Made by a program: the position numbers and the translations under genes. DNA of 64,000 bases. Origin: Streptomyces sp. TLI_235. Its GTDB lineage: Bacteria; Actinomycetota; Actinomycetes; Streptomycetales; Streptomycetaceae. The stretch covers positions 310,001 through 374,000 of the forward strand of contig NSGV01000002.1 of the NCBI GenBank assembly GCA_002300355.1. The letters are read 5' to 3'. Within the stretch, counting starts at the first letter, position 1. Every line of letters begins with the position of its first letter. The notes below the pieces were generated by a model, which was not told the origin of the DNA, searched no databases, and was given only the letters and a program-made list of their open reading frames with translations. Shown piece after piece: positions 34,254 through 42,710 of the stretch.

Positions 34254-35039
34254 TCACCCGGTGCCCGCCGGGCGCTGTGCCCGGCGCGGCGGCAGCAGGG
34301 CCAGGTGCTCCTCGCGCACCAGGTCGAAGCGGAGCGCCAGACCGACCAGTTCCTCGCGTTTGCGCAGCGGGCCCGCCCCGGCGCCCGGACCGGCCGGCCC
34401 GCCGTCGCGGCCGTCCGTCCGCAGCCGGAGCTTGCTCTCCGCCAGGTAGTCGATGTGGTAGTTGACGGCGGACCGGGTCGGCCCGGGATCGCCCGGCCCG
34501 GTGCGCAGCCGCTCCACCACGTCGCCGACCCCCGGCGCGGCCGCGGAGGTGCCGCGCAGCCGCGGCTCGCAGAGCGCCACCAGGACGAGGAAGTACTTCG
34601 CGGTCGCGTCCAGCGCGAAGGGGCTGACGGTGTGCTCGCCGGGCGGCCCGCCCACCGCCCGGTCCAGGTAGGCGTGCTGGGGTGCGAACACCTTGAAGTG
34701 GCAGCCGCCGCCGAGCGAGGGCAGCACCACCCGGGAGAACTCGAACGGCACCGGCGCCCCGAGCCGCCCCGGCGCCACCTTGAGGTGCTCCCCCGCGCCC
34801 TCCAGGTTCTCCACCACGTAGGTCGCCGAGCGGCTGAAGTTCGACAGCCGCCAGTAGTCGGACGCGGCGGTGAGCTCGCCGGCGCGCCGGGAGACGCCCT
34901 GGTCGGGCAGCGGGATCGCGACCGGGCGGCCCGGCGCGCCGCGGCCGAAGTCCGCGCTGTCGTCCGGGCCCATCCGCAGCAGCCGCGGCTCGGCCGGGCC
35001 GCCGCCGGTGTCCGGCAGCTGCACGATCACGGTGTCCAT
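34254..35039 (-). CDS. FHA-domain protein with C-terminal winged-helix-like region
   Basis: A 261-residue cytosolic protein. The N-terminal FHA-like fold (about 20-125) has DFGRGAPGRPVAIPL, QGVSRRAGELTA and LSNFSRSATYVVEN, the Gly-Arg and Ser-Arg pattern of phosphothreonine-binding FHA loops. The C-terminal part (about 135-230) has FALDATAKYFLVLVALCEPR and TRSAVNYHIDYLAESKLRL, resembling a winged helix with an HxDYL recognition helix. Immediately upstream of and coupled to the transmembrane kinase, so it probably reads that kinase's phosphorylation and passes it to DNA or a partner. ATG 35037-35039 behind GAGGGGG. Confidence 0.8.
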   Translation of the reverse strand: MDTVIVQLPDTGGGPAEPRLLRMGPDDSADFGRGAPGRPVAIPLPDQGVSRRAGELTAASDYWRLSNFSRSATYVVENLEGAGEHLKVAPGRLGAPVPFEFSRVVLPSLGGGCHFKVFAPQHAYLDRAVGGPPGEHTVSPFALDATAKYFLVLVALCEPRLRGTSAAAPGVGDVVERLRTGPGDPGPTRSAVNYHIDYLAESKLRLRTDGRDGGPAGPGAGAGPLRKREELVGLALRFDLVREEHLALLPPRRAQRPAGTG

Positions 35040-35195
35040 CACGCCCCCTCGGCGGCCTGCGCACGGCACGGCGAAGCCCCCGGAGCCGCACCGCGCGTGC
35101 CCGCCGCATCACTCAGTGTTCCAGAAAAGGCATCCTGCGTGTGCGATGCTTCGGCCGTTGCGTACGTTCGCCGGCCGCCGGCGCCGCCGTTCCGG

Positions 35196-36428
35196 TCAGG
35201 AGCGCGGATGCCACTCGGCCAGCATGATGGTGGCGTCGTCCTGCAGCCGGTGGTCCTGGTGGTCGAGGAGGGCGAGGACCAGCCGCCGCAGCGCCTCCGG
35301 CGAGGGCTCGCCGGCCGCGGTGGAGCGGACCACCAGGTCGACCAGCCGCTCCTCGCCGAACAGGTCGCCGTCCGCCGACCGCGCCTCGGTGACCCCGTCG
35401 GTGTGGACGAGGACGCGGTCTCCCGGCTCCAGTTGTTCCTGGTGCACGGTGACCGGCCTGCGCGGATAGCCCTCGCCGAGGCCCAGCGGGAGCTGCGCGG
35501 GGCGTTCCAGCGCCCCGGGCACCACGTGCCCGCGGCGGATCAGCAGCGGCGGCGGGTGGCCGAGGTTCACCCAGCTGAGCCGGCCGGTGGCGGTGTCCAG
35601 CTCGGCGAAGACCGCGGTGAGCAGCCGGTCCGGGATCCAGCGGGCCAGGGCCTCGTCCACCGTCTCGGCGATCTCCGCCAGCCCGCCGCCGGCCCTGCGG
35701 GTGGCCCGGCAGCCCGCCACCGCCACCGCTGACGCGCCGCCCGCCGCCAGGTCGTGCCCCATCGCGTCGACCACCGTCAGGTGCAGCCGGTCCCGGAGCA
35801 GGCTGTGGTCGAAGGCGTCGCCGCCGACCTCGTAGGCCGGCTCCAGTGCGGCGGCGGAGGTGACGTTGCGGGTGCCCAGTGTCCGCGGCGGCATGAACGC
35901 CCAGGCCAGCTCGGCCTGCAGGGTCATCGGCCGGCTCCGGACGGCCTCGGCCATGACGTCGCTGAACGCCGACTTCGAGACCACCACCAGCGCGGTCAGC
36001 GAGGCCAGGGTGCGGCTGCGCTCCAGCACGGCCGGGCCGGACGCCTTCGCACCCACCCGCAGCACACCGATCCGCTCCACCCCGTCGACCAGCGGCAGCC
36101 ACAGCTCCACCCGACCGTCGGCGGACGACTCCCGCGGCGACATCGTCCGGTACGCCCAGCCGGCCAGGGTGCCCTCGACGGCGATGCCCTCCTCGTCGGT
36201 GCCGGCGCCGTGCGGCCGGTCGTCCGGCAGCGGCATCAGCCGCACCTGCTGGACGTCGGCGAGGAACACCGCGGCACCGGTCAGCCCCAGCGCGCGGGCG
36301 GTGTCGTCGACCAGGCCGGCGATGTCGCGCGGCCCCACGTCGTGCGACGCCTCCAGAAACACGCCGATCACCCGGCCGAACCCGGCCTCGTCCACGGCCG
36401 TCACCGCCTTCACCTCGGACGGCTCCAC
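35196..36428 (-). CDS. GAF-SpoIIE (PP2C) phosphatase
   Basis: A 410-residue cytosolic phosphatase with a GAF-like sensor (about 15-165: GVFLEASHDVGPRDIAGLVD, ELWLPLVDGVERIGVLRVG) and a SpoIIE/PP2C domain (about 180-408: AYEVGGDAFDHSL, VVDAMGHDLAAGG, LVHTDGVTEARS, LQDDATIMLAEW). It is a more distant branch than the three SpoIIE proteins at 2-15 kb and has no HATPase. GTG 36426-36428 (MEPSEVKAVTAV) follows GGGGGTGGA. It lies upstream of the FHA/kinase pair by about 155 bp in the same direction, so kinase and phosphatase could be opposing arms of one pathway; that link is inference. Confidence 0.87.
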   Translation of the reverse strand: MEPSEVKAVTAVDEAGFGRVIGVFLEASHDVGPRDIAGLVDDTARALGLTGAAVFLADVQQVRLMPLPDDRPHGAGTDEEGIAVEGTLAGWAYRTMSPRESSADGRVELWLPLVDGVERIGVLRVGAKASGPAVLERSRTLASLTALVVVSKSAFSDVMAEAVRSRPMTLQAELAWAFMPPRTLGTRNVTSAAALEPAYEVGGDAFDHSLLRDRLHLTVVDAMGHDLAAGGASAVAVAGCRATRRAGGGLAEIAETVDEALARWIPDRLLTAVFAELDTATGRLSWVNLGHPPPLLIRRGHVVPGALERPAQLPLGLGEGYPRRPVTVHQEQLEPGDRVLVHTDGVTEARSADGDLFGEERLVDLVVRSTAAGEPSPEALRRLVLALLDHQDHRLQDDATIMLAEWHPRS

Positions 36429-36526
36429 TCCACCCCCGCCCGTGCATCGAACCACCGCTCCGCCGCCGGGGCGACCCGACCGCGGACGGCCCCGGCCGCC
36501 ATCGGGCCGCCGTCGGGCCGGAGCCG

Positions 36527-37117
36527 TCAGAGGTGCAGGGCGGTGTCGGCGGGGCCGAATGCGAAGCCGGTGAAGCGGACCTGCAGGCCCGCGCGCTCCG
36601 GGGAGCAGCAGTACAGCCCGGCGCGGGCGGGCGCGTCCGGGGCGAGCGGCGCGTAGCGGACGAGGCGCCACGGGCCGTCCTCGCAGCGGGCCCGGACGGT
36701 CAGGGCGTCGCCGCTGCGGCTGGCCCGGACGGTGACGTGCCGGCCGTGCCAGTCCGGGACGGGCGCCAGCGACCAGTCGGAGACGCCGCGGGTGACCACG
36801 GCGCCGAGGTGGGCGACGCCGTCCGACATCTCGATGCCGGCCTTCGTCCAGGTGGCCTCCTCGACCCGGACCATGACTCCCGCCTGGTCGTACAGGGCGT
36901 CGAAGGCGGCGAGGAAGGTGACCTCCACCGCGGTGCCGTCCGGCAGCGGGGCGAGCAGGGCGTGGCCGTCGTCCCGGACGAAGCCGTACCCGGTGGTGCG
37001 CCAGAAGTCGCTGCGCTCGCGGGTGGTGACGACCAGGGCGTCGCCGTCGGGGACGGCGGACGCGGGCGGGTTGAGCCAGGACGCATCGGGGGTGTCGACC
37101 GGGTGCGGGGTGTCCAT
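36527..37117 (-). CDS. DUF1349 family protein (concanavalin-like fold)
   Basis: A 196-residue soluble protein with the DUF1349 pattern: WLNPPASAV at the start, DFWRTTGYGFVRDDGHALL, FDALYDQAGVMVRVEEATWT, KAGIEMSDGVAHLGAVVTRG and AGLYCCSPERAGLQVRFTGF. The family has a jelly-roll fold like the C-terminal module of beta-xylosidases and may bind sugars. No signal peptide, so it is cytosolic here. ATG follows CGAGGAGAG. It is co-directional with, and about 35 bp downstream of, the larger kinase gene. Biochemical function is not known. Confidence 0.88.
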   Translation of the reverse strand: MDTPHPVDTPDASWLNPPASAVPDGDALVVTTRERSDFWRTTGYGFVRDDGHALLAPLPDGTAVEVTFLAAFDALYDQAGVMVRVEEATWTKAGIEMSDGVAHLGAVVTRGVSDWSLAPVPDWHGRHVTVRASRSGDALTVRARCEDGPWRLVRYAPLAPDAPARAGLYCCSPERAGLQVRFTGFAFGPADTALHL

Positions 37118-37152
37118 GCCTCTCCTCGGGGTCGCTGCGTTGCCGCGGCGGA

Positions 37153-39027
37153 CTACTCGTGCGGGTAGGACTTGATGACCTCGCCCTTGGTGTCGGCGGA
37201 GAGGTAGCCGCTGCCGTAGTCGTCGGAGAGGTAGACCCGGATGGTCGGCGACCCGTCGAACATGTCCGGACCGATGATCAGGTAGCGGCTCTTGGGGTTG
37301 GACACGTTCAGGGTCTGCTGCGCCTTCTGCAGCAGGCCCGGGATGACGTCCCAGTTGAACACGTTGAGGTCGACCGGCTTGTCGTCGCCGATGACGGTGC
37401 CGCCCGCCGCCTTGCTCGTCCGGCCGTTCCGGTAGTCGATCCGGTCGTAGAGCTTGGGGTTGTCCGACTTCGGGGTCTCGGCGACCGCGTACTCGGGGTA
37501 GACCACGAGTTCGTTGATCTGGGTCGTGCCGGCCGCCGACTTGACCGCCTCGGCCACGGCCTTGACGCCGTCCGCGGTGAGCAGGTCCTTGGGCGCGGCG
37601 GCGGTCTTGCCGCCGGCCCTGCTGGCGGTGGCCGCCGGGGAGCCGGTGCCGGTGGCCCCGGTGGCGGTCGAGCCTGTGGTGCTGCCTCCGGTGCTGACCG
37701 CGTTGGTGCCGGTGCCGCCGTCCTTGCCGTCCGGCAGGGCGTTCCAGACCAGCGCGCCGGCCAGCGCGGCACCGGCCACGGACACGCTGAGCAGCACGGC
37801 ACGGCTCCGCCCGCCAGGGCGGACCGGGGTGCCCGGGTGGCCGGTCTGCGGCGTCCAGGGACCGGTCGGGCCGGTCGAGGACGGCGGCTGGCCGTAGCCG
37901 CCGATCGGGCCGGTCTGCGACTGCGGGAAGCCGTACCCGCCGACGGGCTGCTGGGGGTGGCCGTAGCCTCCGGTCGGCCCGGTCGGGGGCTGGGGGTACC
38001 CGTACCCGGCGGGCGGCGCGCCGAAGCCCCCCGGGGTGACCGGGACGCCGCCGTAGCCCGCCGGGGCGCCGTACGGGCCGGGCTGCGCGTTCGGGCCGGA
38101 CGGGGACTCGGGCGGGCCGGGCTGCTTGAAGGTCTCCTTGACCGTCGGCGCCCAGGCCGCGGGCCCGGCGGCCGGCTCGCCCTGCTCGGCCGCGGCCAGC
38201 AGGCGGTCGAGCATCTCCGCGTCCGGCCGCAGGGCCGGGTCACGGGAGAGCAGGGCGCCGAGCAGCGGGCCGAGCTGGGCGCCGCGCACCGGCGGCGGCA
38301 GCGGCTCGTCGAGCACGGCGGCCAGGGTCGCCAGGGTGGTGGTGCGGCGCAGCGGGTGGTGGCCCTCGATCGCGACGTACAGCATCATGCCGAGCGACCA
38401 GAGGTCGGAGGAGGCGTCGCCGCTGCCGCCGCGGATCCGCTCGGGGGCGATGTACTCGGGCGAGCCGATCAGCGAGCCGGTGGCGGTGAGCGCGGTCGCG
38501 TCCTGCATGGCGGCGATGCCGAAGTCGGTGAGGACGGGGGTGCCGTCGCCGCGCAGCAGCACGTTGCCGGGCTTGACGTCGCGGTGCTGGATGCCGGCGG
38601 CGTGCGCGGCGCGCAGGGCGGCGAGGACGCCGCGGCCGAGCCTGGCCGCCTCGGGCACGGTGAGCGGGCCCTGGGCGAGCCGGTCGGCGAGGCTGCCGCC
38701 GCTGACCAGCTCCATCACCAGCCAGGGGTGCGGGTGGTCCGGGGTGTCCACGATGTGGTGGATGATCACCACGTTGGGGTGCTGGAGGCGGGCGAGGGCG
38801 CGGGCCTCGCGCAGCACGCGCTCGCGCAGCTCCTGGGCGGCGACGGGGTCGGCGGCGGCCATCGCCGGGTCCGGCGGGCGGACCTCCTTGAGCGCGACCT
38901 CCCGGTGCAGGGCGTTGTCGCGGGCGCGCCAGACCAGGCCCATGCCTCCGCCGCCGAGGCGTTGCATCAGTTCGAAGCGGCCGTCGATGAGCCGCGTCTC
39001 CGGCCCCCCAGTGTTCATGCCCGTCAT
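37153..39027 (-). CDS. Transmembrane Ser/Thr protein kinase (PknB-like kinase domain)
   Basis: A 624-residue receptor-like kinase. Kinase domain about 15-275: RLGGGGMGLVWRA, Lys47 in VALKEV, HRDVKPGN (148-155), DFG 168-170, activation segment TATGSLIGSPEYIAPE. A proline/glycine/tyrosine-rich linker (about 300-405) with repeated GGYG and PTGP motifs leads to one membrane helix (408-428). The ectodomain of about 195 residues starts with a Gly/Thr/Ser-rich stalk and has LLTADGVKAVAEAVKSAAGT and YLIIGPDMFDGSPTIRVYLS; it has no PASTA repeats, so the ligand is unknown. Start ATG 39025-39027; ATG 39018 is equally possible. Confidence 0.93.
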   Translation of the reverse strand: MTGMNTGGPETRLIDGRFELMQRLGGGGMGLVWRARDNALHREVALKEVRPPDPAMAAADPVAAQELRERVLREARALARLQHPNVVIIHHIVDTPDHPHPWLVMELVSGGSLADRLAQGPLTVPEAARLGRGVLAALRAAHAAGIQHRDVKPGNVLLRGDGTPVLTDFGIAAMQDATALTATGSLIGSPEYIAPERIRGGSGDASSDLWSLGMMLYVAIEGHHPLRRTTTLATLAAVLDEPLPPPVRGAQLGPLLGALLSRDPALRPDAEMLDRLLAAAEQGEPAAGPAAWAPTVKETFKQPGPPESPSGPNAQPGPYGAPAGYGGVPVTPGGFGAPPAGYGYPQPPTGPTGGYGHPQQPVGGYGFPQSQTGPIGGYGQPPSSTGPTGPWTPQTGHPGTPVRPGGRSRAVLLSVSVAGAALAGALVWNALPDGKDGGTGTNAVSTGGSTTGSTATGATGTGSPAATASRAGGKTAAAPKDLLTADGVKAVAEAVKSAAGTTQINELVVYPEYAVAETPKSDNPKLYDRIDYRNGRTSKAAGGTVIGDDKPVDLNVFNWDVIPGLLQKAQQTLNVSNPKSRYLIIGPDMFDGSPTIRVYLSDDYGSGYLSADTKGEVIKSYPHE

Positions 39028-39178
39028 CGTAGGGGGCGGGACGGACTGTCCGTGCCGCCGGGAGATCACGATCGGGCCGCGCGGCCGGGGCCCGCCGGGG
39101 GTGTCCGGCGGGCCCTCCGGACCGGATCTGGACGAACCGTCCTTGCGGCCGTAGGCGGGGCGGAGCGGCACCGGCCGC

Positions 39179-40141
39179 TCAGGGGCGCGGGGCGGAGCCG
39201 ACGAGCAGCCCGCGGTACCAGTCGAGGGTCTCGTCGAGGGTCCGTTCCAGCGGGACCGGGGTGACGCCGAAGGCCCGCTGGAAGTCCCCGGAGTCCATCA
39301 CCTGGGCCTCGGTGTGCTGGTAGAACATCTCGGCGTACTCGGCCATGAAGACCTCGTCGAAGGGGCCGAAGGGCCGCGGGGCGTCGAGGACGACGACGTC
39401 CAGCGGGCGGCCGGTCCGCTCCTCGATCATGGCGTGGATCTCGCGGGGCGTCCGGGCCTGCGGGGTCGGCAGGTGCCAGACCCGGCCGTCGGCCTCCGCG
39501 TGCTCGCCGAGGGTGGCGAGGCCGGCGGCGACGTCCCGGATGTCGGTGTGGCTGTGCGGCAGGTCGATGTCGCCCAGGGCCAGCGCCTCGCCGCCGGTGA
39601 GCGCGGCCACGAAGACCGCGCCGCCGAGGGTGGAGTTGAGCACGCCGGGGCCGACGAAGTCCGCCGACCGGCCGAGCACCACCCGGGCCCGGCCCTCGCG
39701 GTGCGCGGTCAGGTAGGCCTCGTCGAGGGCGGCCCGCATCCGGCCCTTGCGGCTGACGGCGTTCCACGGCGTGCGCTCGGTCATCGGGGCGCCCCCGGTC
39801 GGGCCGTACGGGTACAGGGTGTCCAGCACCACCAGGCGGGCACCGGTCGTCTCGACCGCGCCGAGCACGGCCTGCTGGATCAGCGGCATCAGCTCGACCT
39901 GCAGGTGGTAGCCGACGTTGACGCAGTGGTAGACGACGGCGGCGCCCTCGATCGCGGCCAGCGCGCCTGCCGCGGTGGAGACGTCCCCGGCGCGGCGCTC
40001 GACGCCCGCCGGCGCCGGGCCCTGCCCCGCGCGGTCCACCAGCCGGACGGCGTGGCCGCGGGCGGCGAGTTCGGCCGCGAGAGCCGTACCGGCCGGGCCG
40101 GCGCCGAGCACCACGTGCAGCTGCTGGTCCTGAGCGTTCAT
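39179..40141 (-). CDS. NAD(P)-dependent epimerase/reductase (atypical/extended SDR)
   Basis: A 320-residue oxidoreductase with an N-terminal dinucleotide loop VVLGAGPAGTALAAEL, DTLYPYGPTGG (substrate region usual for extended SDRs) and a C-terminal substrate domain with FQRAFGVTPVPLERTLDET. The catalytic Tyr/Lys pair is not in classical spacing, so it may be an NmrA- or epimerase-like member. ATG 40139-40141 has GAGGGGAC upstream. It is transcribed divergently from a TetR regulator that probably represses it and itself. Confidence 0.85.
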   Translation of the reverse strand: MNAQDQQLHVVLGAGPAGTALAAELAARGHAVRLVDRAGQGPAPAGVERRAGDVSTAAGALAAIEGAAVVYHCVNVGYHLQVELMPLIQQAVLGAVETTGARLVVLDTLYPYGPTGGAPMTERTPWNAVSRKGRMRAALDEAYLTAHREGRARVVLGRSADFVGPGVLNSTLGGAVFVAALTGGEALALGDIDLPHSHTDIRDVAAGLATLGEHAEADGRVWHLPTPQARTPREIHAMIEERTGRPLDVVVLDAPRPFGPFDEVFMAEYAEMFYQHTEAQVMDSGDFQRAFGVTPVPLERTLDETLDWYRGLLVGSAPRP

Positions 40142-40210
40142 GACGTCCCCTCTCCTCGGCCCGCCGTTGCGGACCGCTTCCGATGCGAGCTGCTCTCGCT
40201 TCTGTTAGAG

Positions 40211-40279
40211 ACTGTAACTGTTGCGAGTGGCAGTAGCAAGCGCTGGACGACGACCGACGTGATGCCCTGTTGCTACAGT
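40211..40279. promoter_or_regulatory. Divergent promoter region of SDR and TetR genes
   Basis: On the minus strand TTGCTA (40234-40239), a 17-bp spacer and TACAGT (40211-40216) drive the SDR gene. On the plus strand an identical TACAGT (40274-40279) precedes the TetR gene. The heptamer CTGTTGC occurs at 40218-40224 and 40267-40273, abutting or near each -10, a candidate half-site for TetR binding. Confidence 0.55.
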
Positions 40280-40317
40280 GACGATCCGTAACCGGATGAG
40301 CAGAGGAGGCGGCCGAC

Positions 40318-41025
40318 ATGGCAGAGGCCCGCACCACCGGACCGCGCGCCCGCTACCGCGAGCAGACCCGCGCCGAGATCAAGGACGCCGCACTGCGACA
40401 GCTCGCCGAGGGCGGCACCGCCGCACTCGCCCTGGTGAAGATCGCCAAGGAGCTGGGCATGTCCGGCCCCGCGCTCTACCGCTACTTCGCCAGCCGGGAC
40501 GACCTGCTCGGCGCCCTCATCGACGACGCCTACGCGGACGCCGCCGCAGCCGTCGCCGCAGCCCCCGACCCGGGCACCGGGCCGCGCGCCCGCCTGCACG
40601 CCCTGGCCACCGCCTACCGCGACTGGGCCGTCGGCGAACCGCACCGCTACCAGCTCGTCCAGGGCACGCCCACCCCCGGCTACACGGCCCCGCCGGAGAC
40701 CCTGGCCAGCGCCCGGGCCGTGCTCGCCCCGTTCCTGCCGGTCTTCGCCTCCGGCACCCCGGCCCCCGCGACCGCGCCCGTCGTCGCCCAGATGCGGGCC
40801 TGGCTGGCCCGGGACGAGGCCGTCGCCGCCTGGGTGCACGCCGGCGCCCCCGCCGGCCCCGAGGCCGCCGCCACCGCCCTGACCGGCACCGTGCTCGCCT
40901 GGAGCACCCTGCACGGCACCATCGGCCTGGAGATCTCCGGCCACTACGCCGGCATGGGCCACACCGGCGAGACCCTGCTCGCCGCGCAGACCGAACTCCT
41001 CGCGGACAGCTTCGCGTTGGCCTGA
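40318..41025 (+). CDS. TetR family transcriptional regulator
   Basis: A 235-residue repressor-type regulator. The N-terminal HTH (about 12-60) reads REQTRAEIKDAALRQLAEGG, LALVKIAKELGMSGPALYRY and FASRDDLLGALIDDAY, a typical TetR DNA-binding domain; a C-terminal helical ligand domain follows with segments such as AYRDWAVGEPHRYQLVQGTP of the TetR_C (WHG) type. ATG 40318 has AGAGGAGG at ideal spacing. Divergent from the SDR gene, with repeated motifs between them, so it likely controls that gene and itself. Ligand unknown. Confidence 0.93.
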   Translation: MAEARTTGPRARYREQTRAEIKDAALRQLAEGGTAALALVKIAKELGMSGPALYRYFASRDDLLGALIDDAYADAAAAVAAAPDPGTGPRARLHALATAYRDWAVGEPHRYQLVQGTPTPGYTAPPETLASARAVLAPFLPVFASGTPAPATAPVVAQMRAWLARDEAVAAWVHAGAPAGPEAAATALTGTVLAWSTLHGTIGLEISGHYAGMGHTGETLLAAQTELLADSFALA

Positions 41026-41214
41026 TAGGCAGCGTCGTCCGGCACCTCGTCCAACGGTCGCGGGCGGCGCCGCGTTCCCGGGCCGGGTGTGACATTTCCC
41101 CAGGCCCGCGGCCCTTTCCGCCGCACGGACCGACCCCGCATGATGCTCTCCGCACAGGAACGATGGGACCTCCGCAACTTGGCGGTCCGTCAGCGCACAG
41201 AAGAGGGGCAGTAC

Positions 41215-42114
41215 GTGAACAACCGTGCCACGACGGTCGACGCGGCAGCGGCGGGCACCTGGAGACTCGGCGACCTGACGGTGAACCGGGTCGGCCTCGG
41301 CGCGATGCGGCTCACCGGCAGCGCCGCCTTCGACGAGGGCACACCGAGCGAGCGCGGCAGGTCGATCCGGGTCCTGCGGCGCGCCGTCGAGCTCGGCGTC
41401 GACCACATCGACACCGCATCCTTCTACTTCTCCCGGCTGCGCTCCGCCAACGAGCTGATCGCCACCGCCCTGTCGCCCTACCCCGACCACCTGGTCGTCG
41501 CCACCAAAGTCGGTCCGGGCCGCGACGCCTCCGGCACCTGGTACGCCGCCACACCCGATCAACTGCGCGGCCAGGTGGAGGAGAACCTGCGCCAACTCGG
41601 CCGTGACCACCTCGACCTGGTGTACCTGCGCAGGATGCGCGAGGAGTCGGTCGCCGAGCACTTCGGCGCCCTGGCCGAGCTCCGCGAGGCCGGCCTGATC
41701 CGGCAGCTGGGCATCTCCAACGCCACCGCCGCGCACCTGGCCGAGGCGCAGGCCGTCGCTCCGGTGGTGGCCGTGCAGAACCGGTTCGACGTCGACGGGC
41801 GGCCGCACGACGACCTCCTCGGGCTCTGCGCCGAGCAGGGCATCGCCTTCGTGCCCTACTTCGCGATCGCCGGGGCCGGGCGGGAGCAGGGCGCCGCCGC
41901 GGCCGGACCGCAGAGCGAGCGACTCCTGGCCGTCGCCCGGGCGCACGACGCGTCCCCGGCCCAGGTCCGGCTGGCGTGGACCCTCCAGCAGGGCCCGCAC
42001 GTCCTGGCGATCCCCGGCACCGGCGACCCCGACCACCTGGAGCAGAACATCGCCGCCGGCGCCCTGCGCCTCACCGCCCGGGAGATGCGGGCACTCGGCG
42101 CCCCGGACCGGTGA
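41215..42114 (+). CDS. Aldo/keto reductase
   Basis: A 299-residue NADPH-dependent oxidoreductase with a TIM barrel. Motifs: VNRVGLGAMRLTGS, GVDHIDTASFYFSRLRSANE (catalytic Asp; the usual Tyr region is present as FYF), VVATKVGPGR (catalytic Lys), LGRDHLDLVYLRR, IRQLGISNATAAHL and LAIPGTGDPDHLEQNI (NADP pyrophosphate site). The catalytic Tyr is likely within FYFS but the spacing is unusual. GTG 41215 (MNNRATTVDA) is chosen because AAGAGGGG precedes it; an upstream ATG at 41089 would add 42 residues not typical of the family. Confidence 0.9.
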   Translation: MNNRATTVDAAAAGTWRLGDLTVNRVGLGAMRLTGSAAFDEGTPSERGRSIRVLRRAVELGVDHIDTASFYFSRLRSANELIATALSPYPDHLVVATKVGPGRDASGTWYAATPDQLRGQVEENLRQLGRDHLDLVYLRRMREESVAEHFGALAELREAGLIRQLGISNATAAHLAEAQAVAPVVAVQNRFDVDGRPHDDLLGLCAEQGIAFVPYFAIAGAGREQGAAAAGPQSERLLAVARAHDASPAQVRLAWTLQQGPHVLAIPGTGDPDHLEQNIAAGALRLTAREMRALGAPDR

Positions 42115-42236
42115 CGGCCCGTCCGAGGCGCCGCACGGACGCGGCCACGAAGGCCTGCCGCAGAGAACCGCGGCACCGGCGGGTGCGGCGAACGATGATG
42201 ACGACCGCGCACACTGATGTGGAACAGGGAGATCGC

Positions 42237-42635
42237 ATGGAGCACTTCGTCCGTCCCGAAGGCAGCCCGCCCGTCAACGGCTACAGCCACGCGGTGGTGT
42301 TCGGCGGGGCGATGGTGGCGGTGTCGGGGCAGGTTCCGGTGGATGCGGAGGGGCGTGTCGTCGGCGCGTCCGATCCAGCCGCGCAGATCCGGCAGGTGTT
42401 CGAGAACCTGGCGACCGCCCTCCGCGCGGCCGGGGCCGGGCTGTCCGACGTGGCGAAGCTGACGGTCTTTCTGACCGATCTGGCCGACCTCGCCGACTTC
42501 CGTCGGATCCGCGACGAGTACCTGGACCCGGGGCGCCCGCCGGCCTGTTCGCTGGTGCAGGTGGCCGGACTTGTCCACCCGTCGTTCCGCGTCGAGATCG
42601 ACGCCCTCGCGAGGATTGACGCGGCCTCCGCCTGA
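42237..42635 (+). CDS. RidA family (YjgF/YER057c/UK114) protein
   Basis: A 132-residue protein of the RidA family, which forms trimers and hydrolyses reactive enamine/imine intermediates made by PLP enzymes. Motifs: GYSHAVVFGGAMVAVSGQVP, VFENLATALRAAGAGLSDVA, KLTVFLTDLADLADFRRIRD and PPACSLVQVAGLVHPSFRVE. The catalytic arginine of true RidA (usually in a short R-x2-x2 segment near residue 105) is not present at the expected place (PPACSLVQV), so it may be a RidA-like subfamily member. ATG 42237 behind AGGGAG. Precedes the PanE-methyltransferase fusion by 75 bp, perhaps co-transcribed. Confidence 0.9.
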   Translation: MEHFVRPEGSPPVNGYSHAVVFGGAMVAVSGQVPVDAEGRVVGASDPAAQIRQVFENLATALRAAGAGLSDVAKLTVFLTDLADLADFRRIRDEYLDPGRPPACSLVQVAGLVHPSFRVEIDALARIDAASA

Positions 42636-42710
42636 GCGGATGATCGCGCCGGGCCCAGGGCGGCAACCCGTACCGGGTGCCGACCCGCAAGCTGAGAGGA
42701 ACCCACACCC

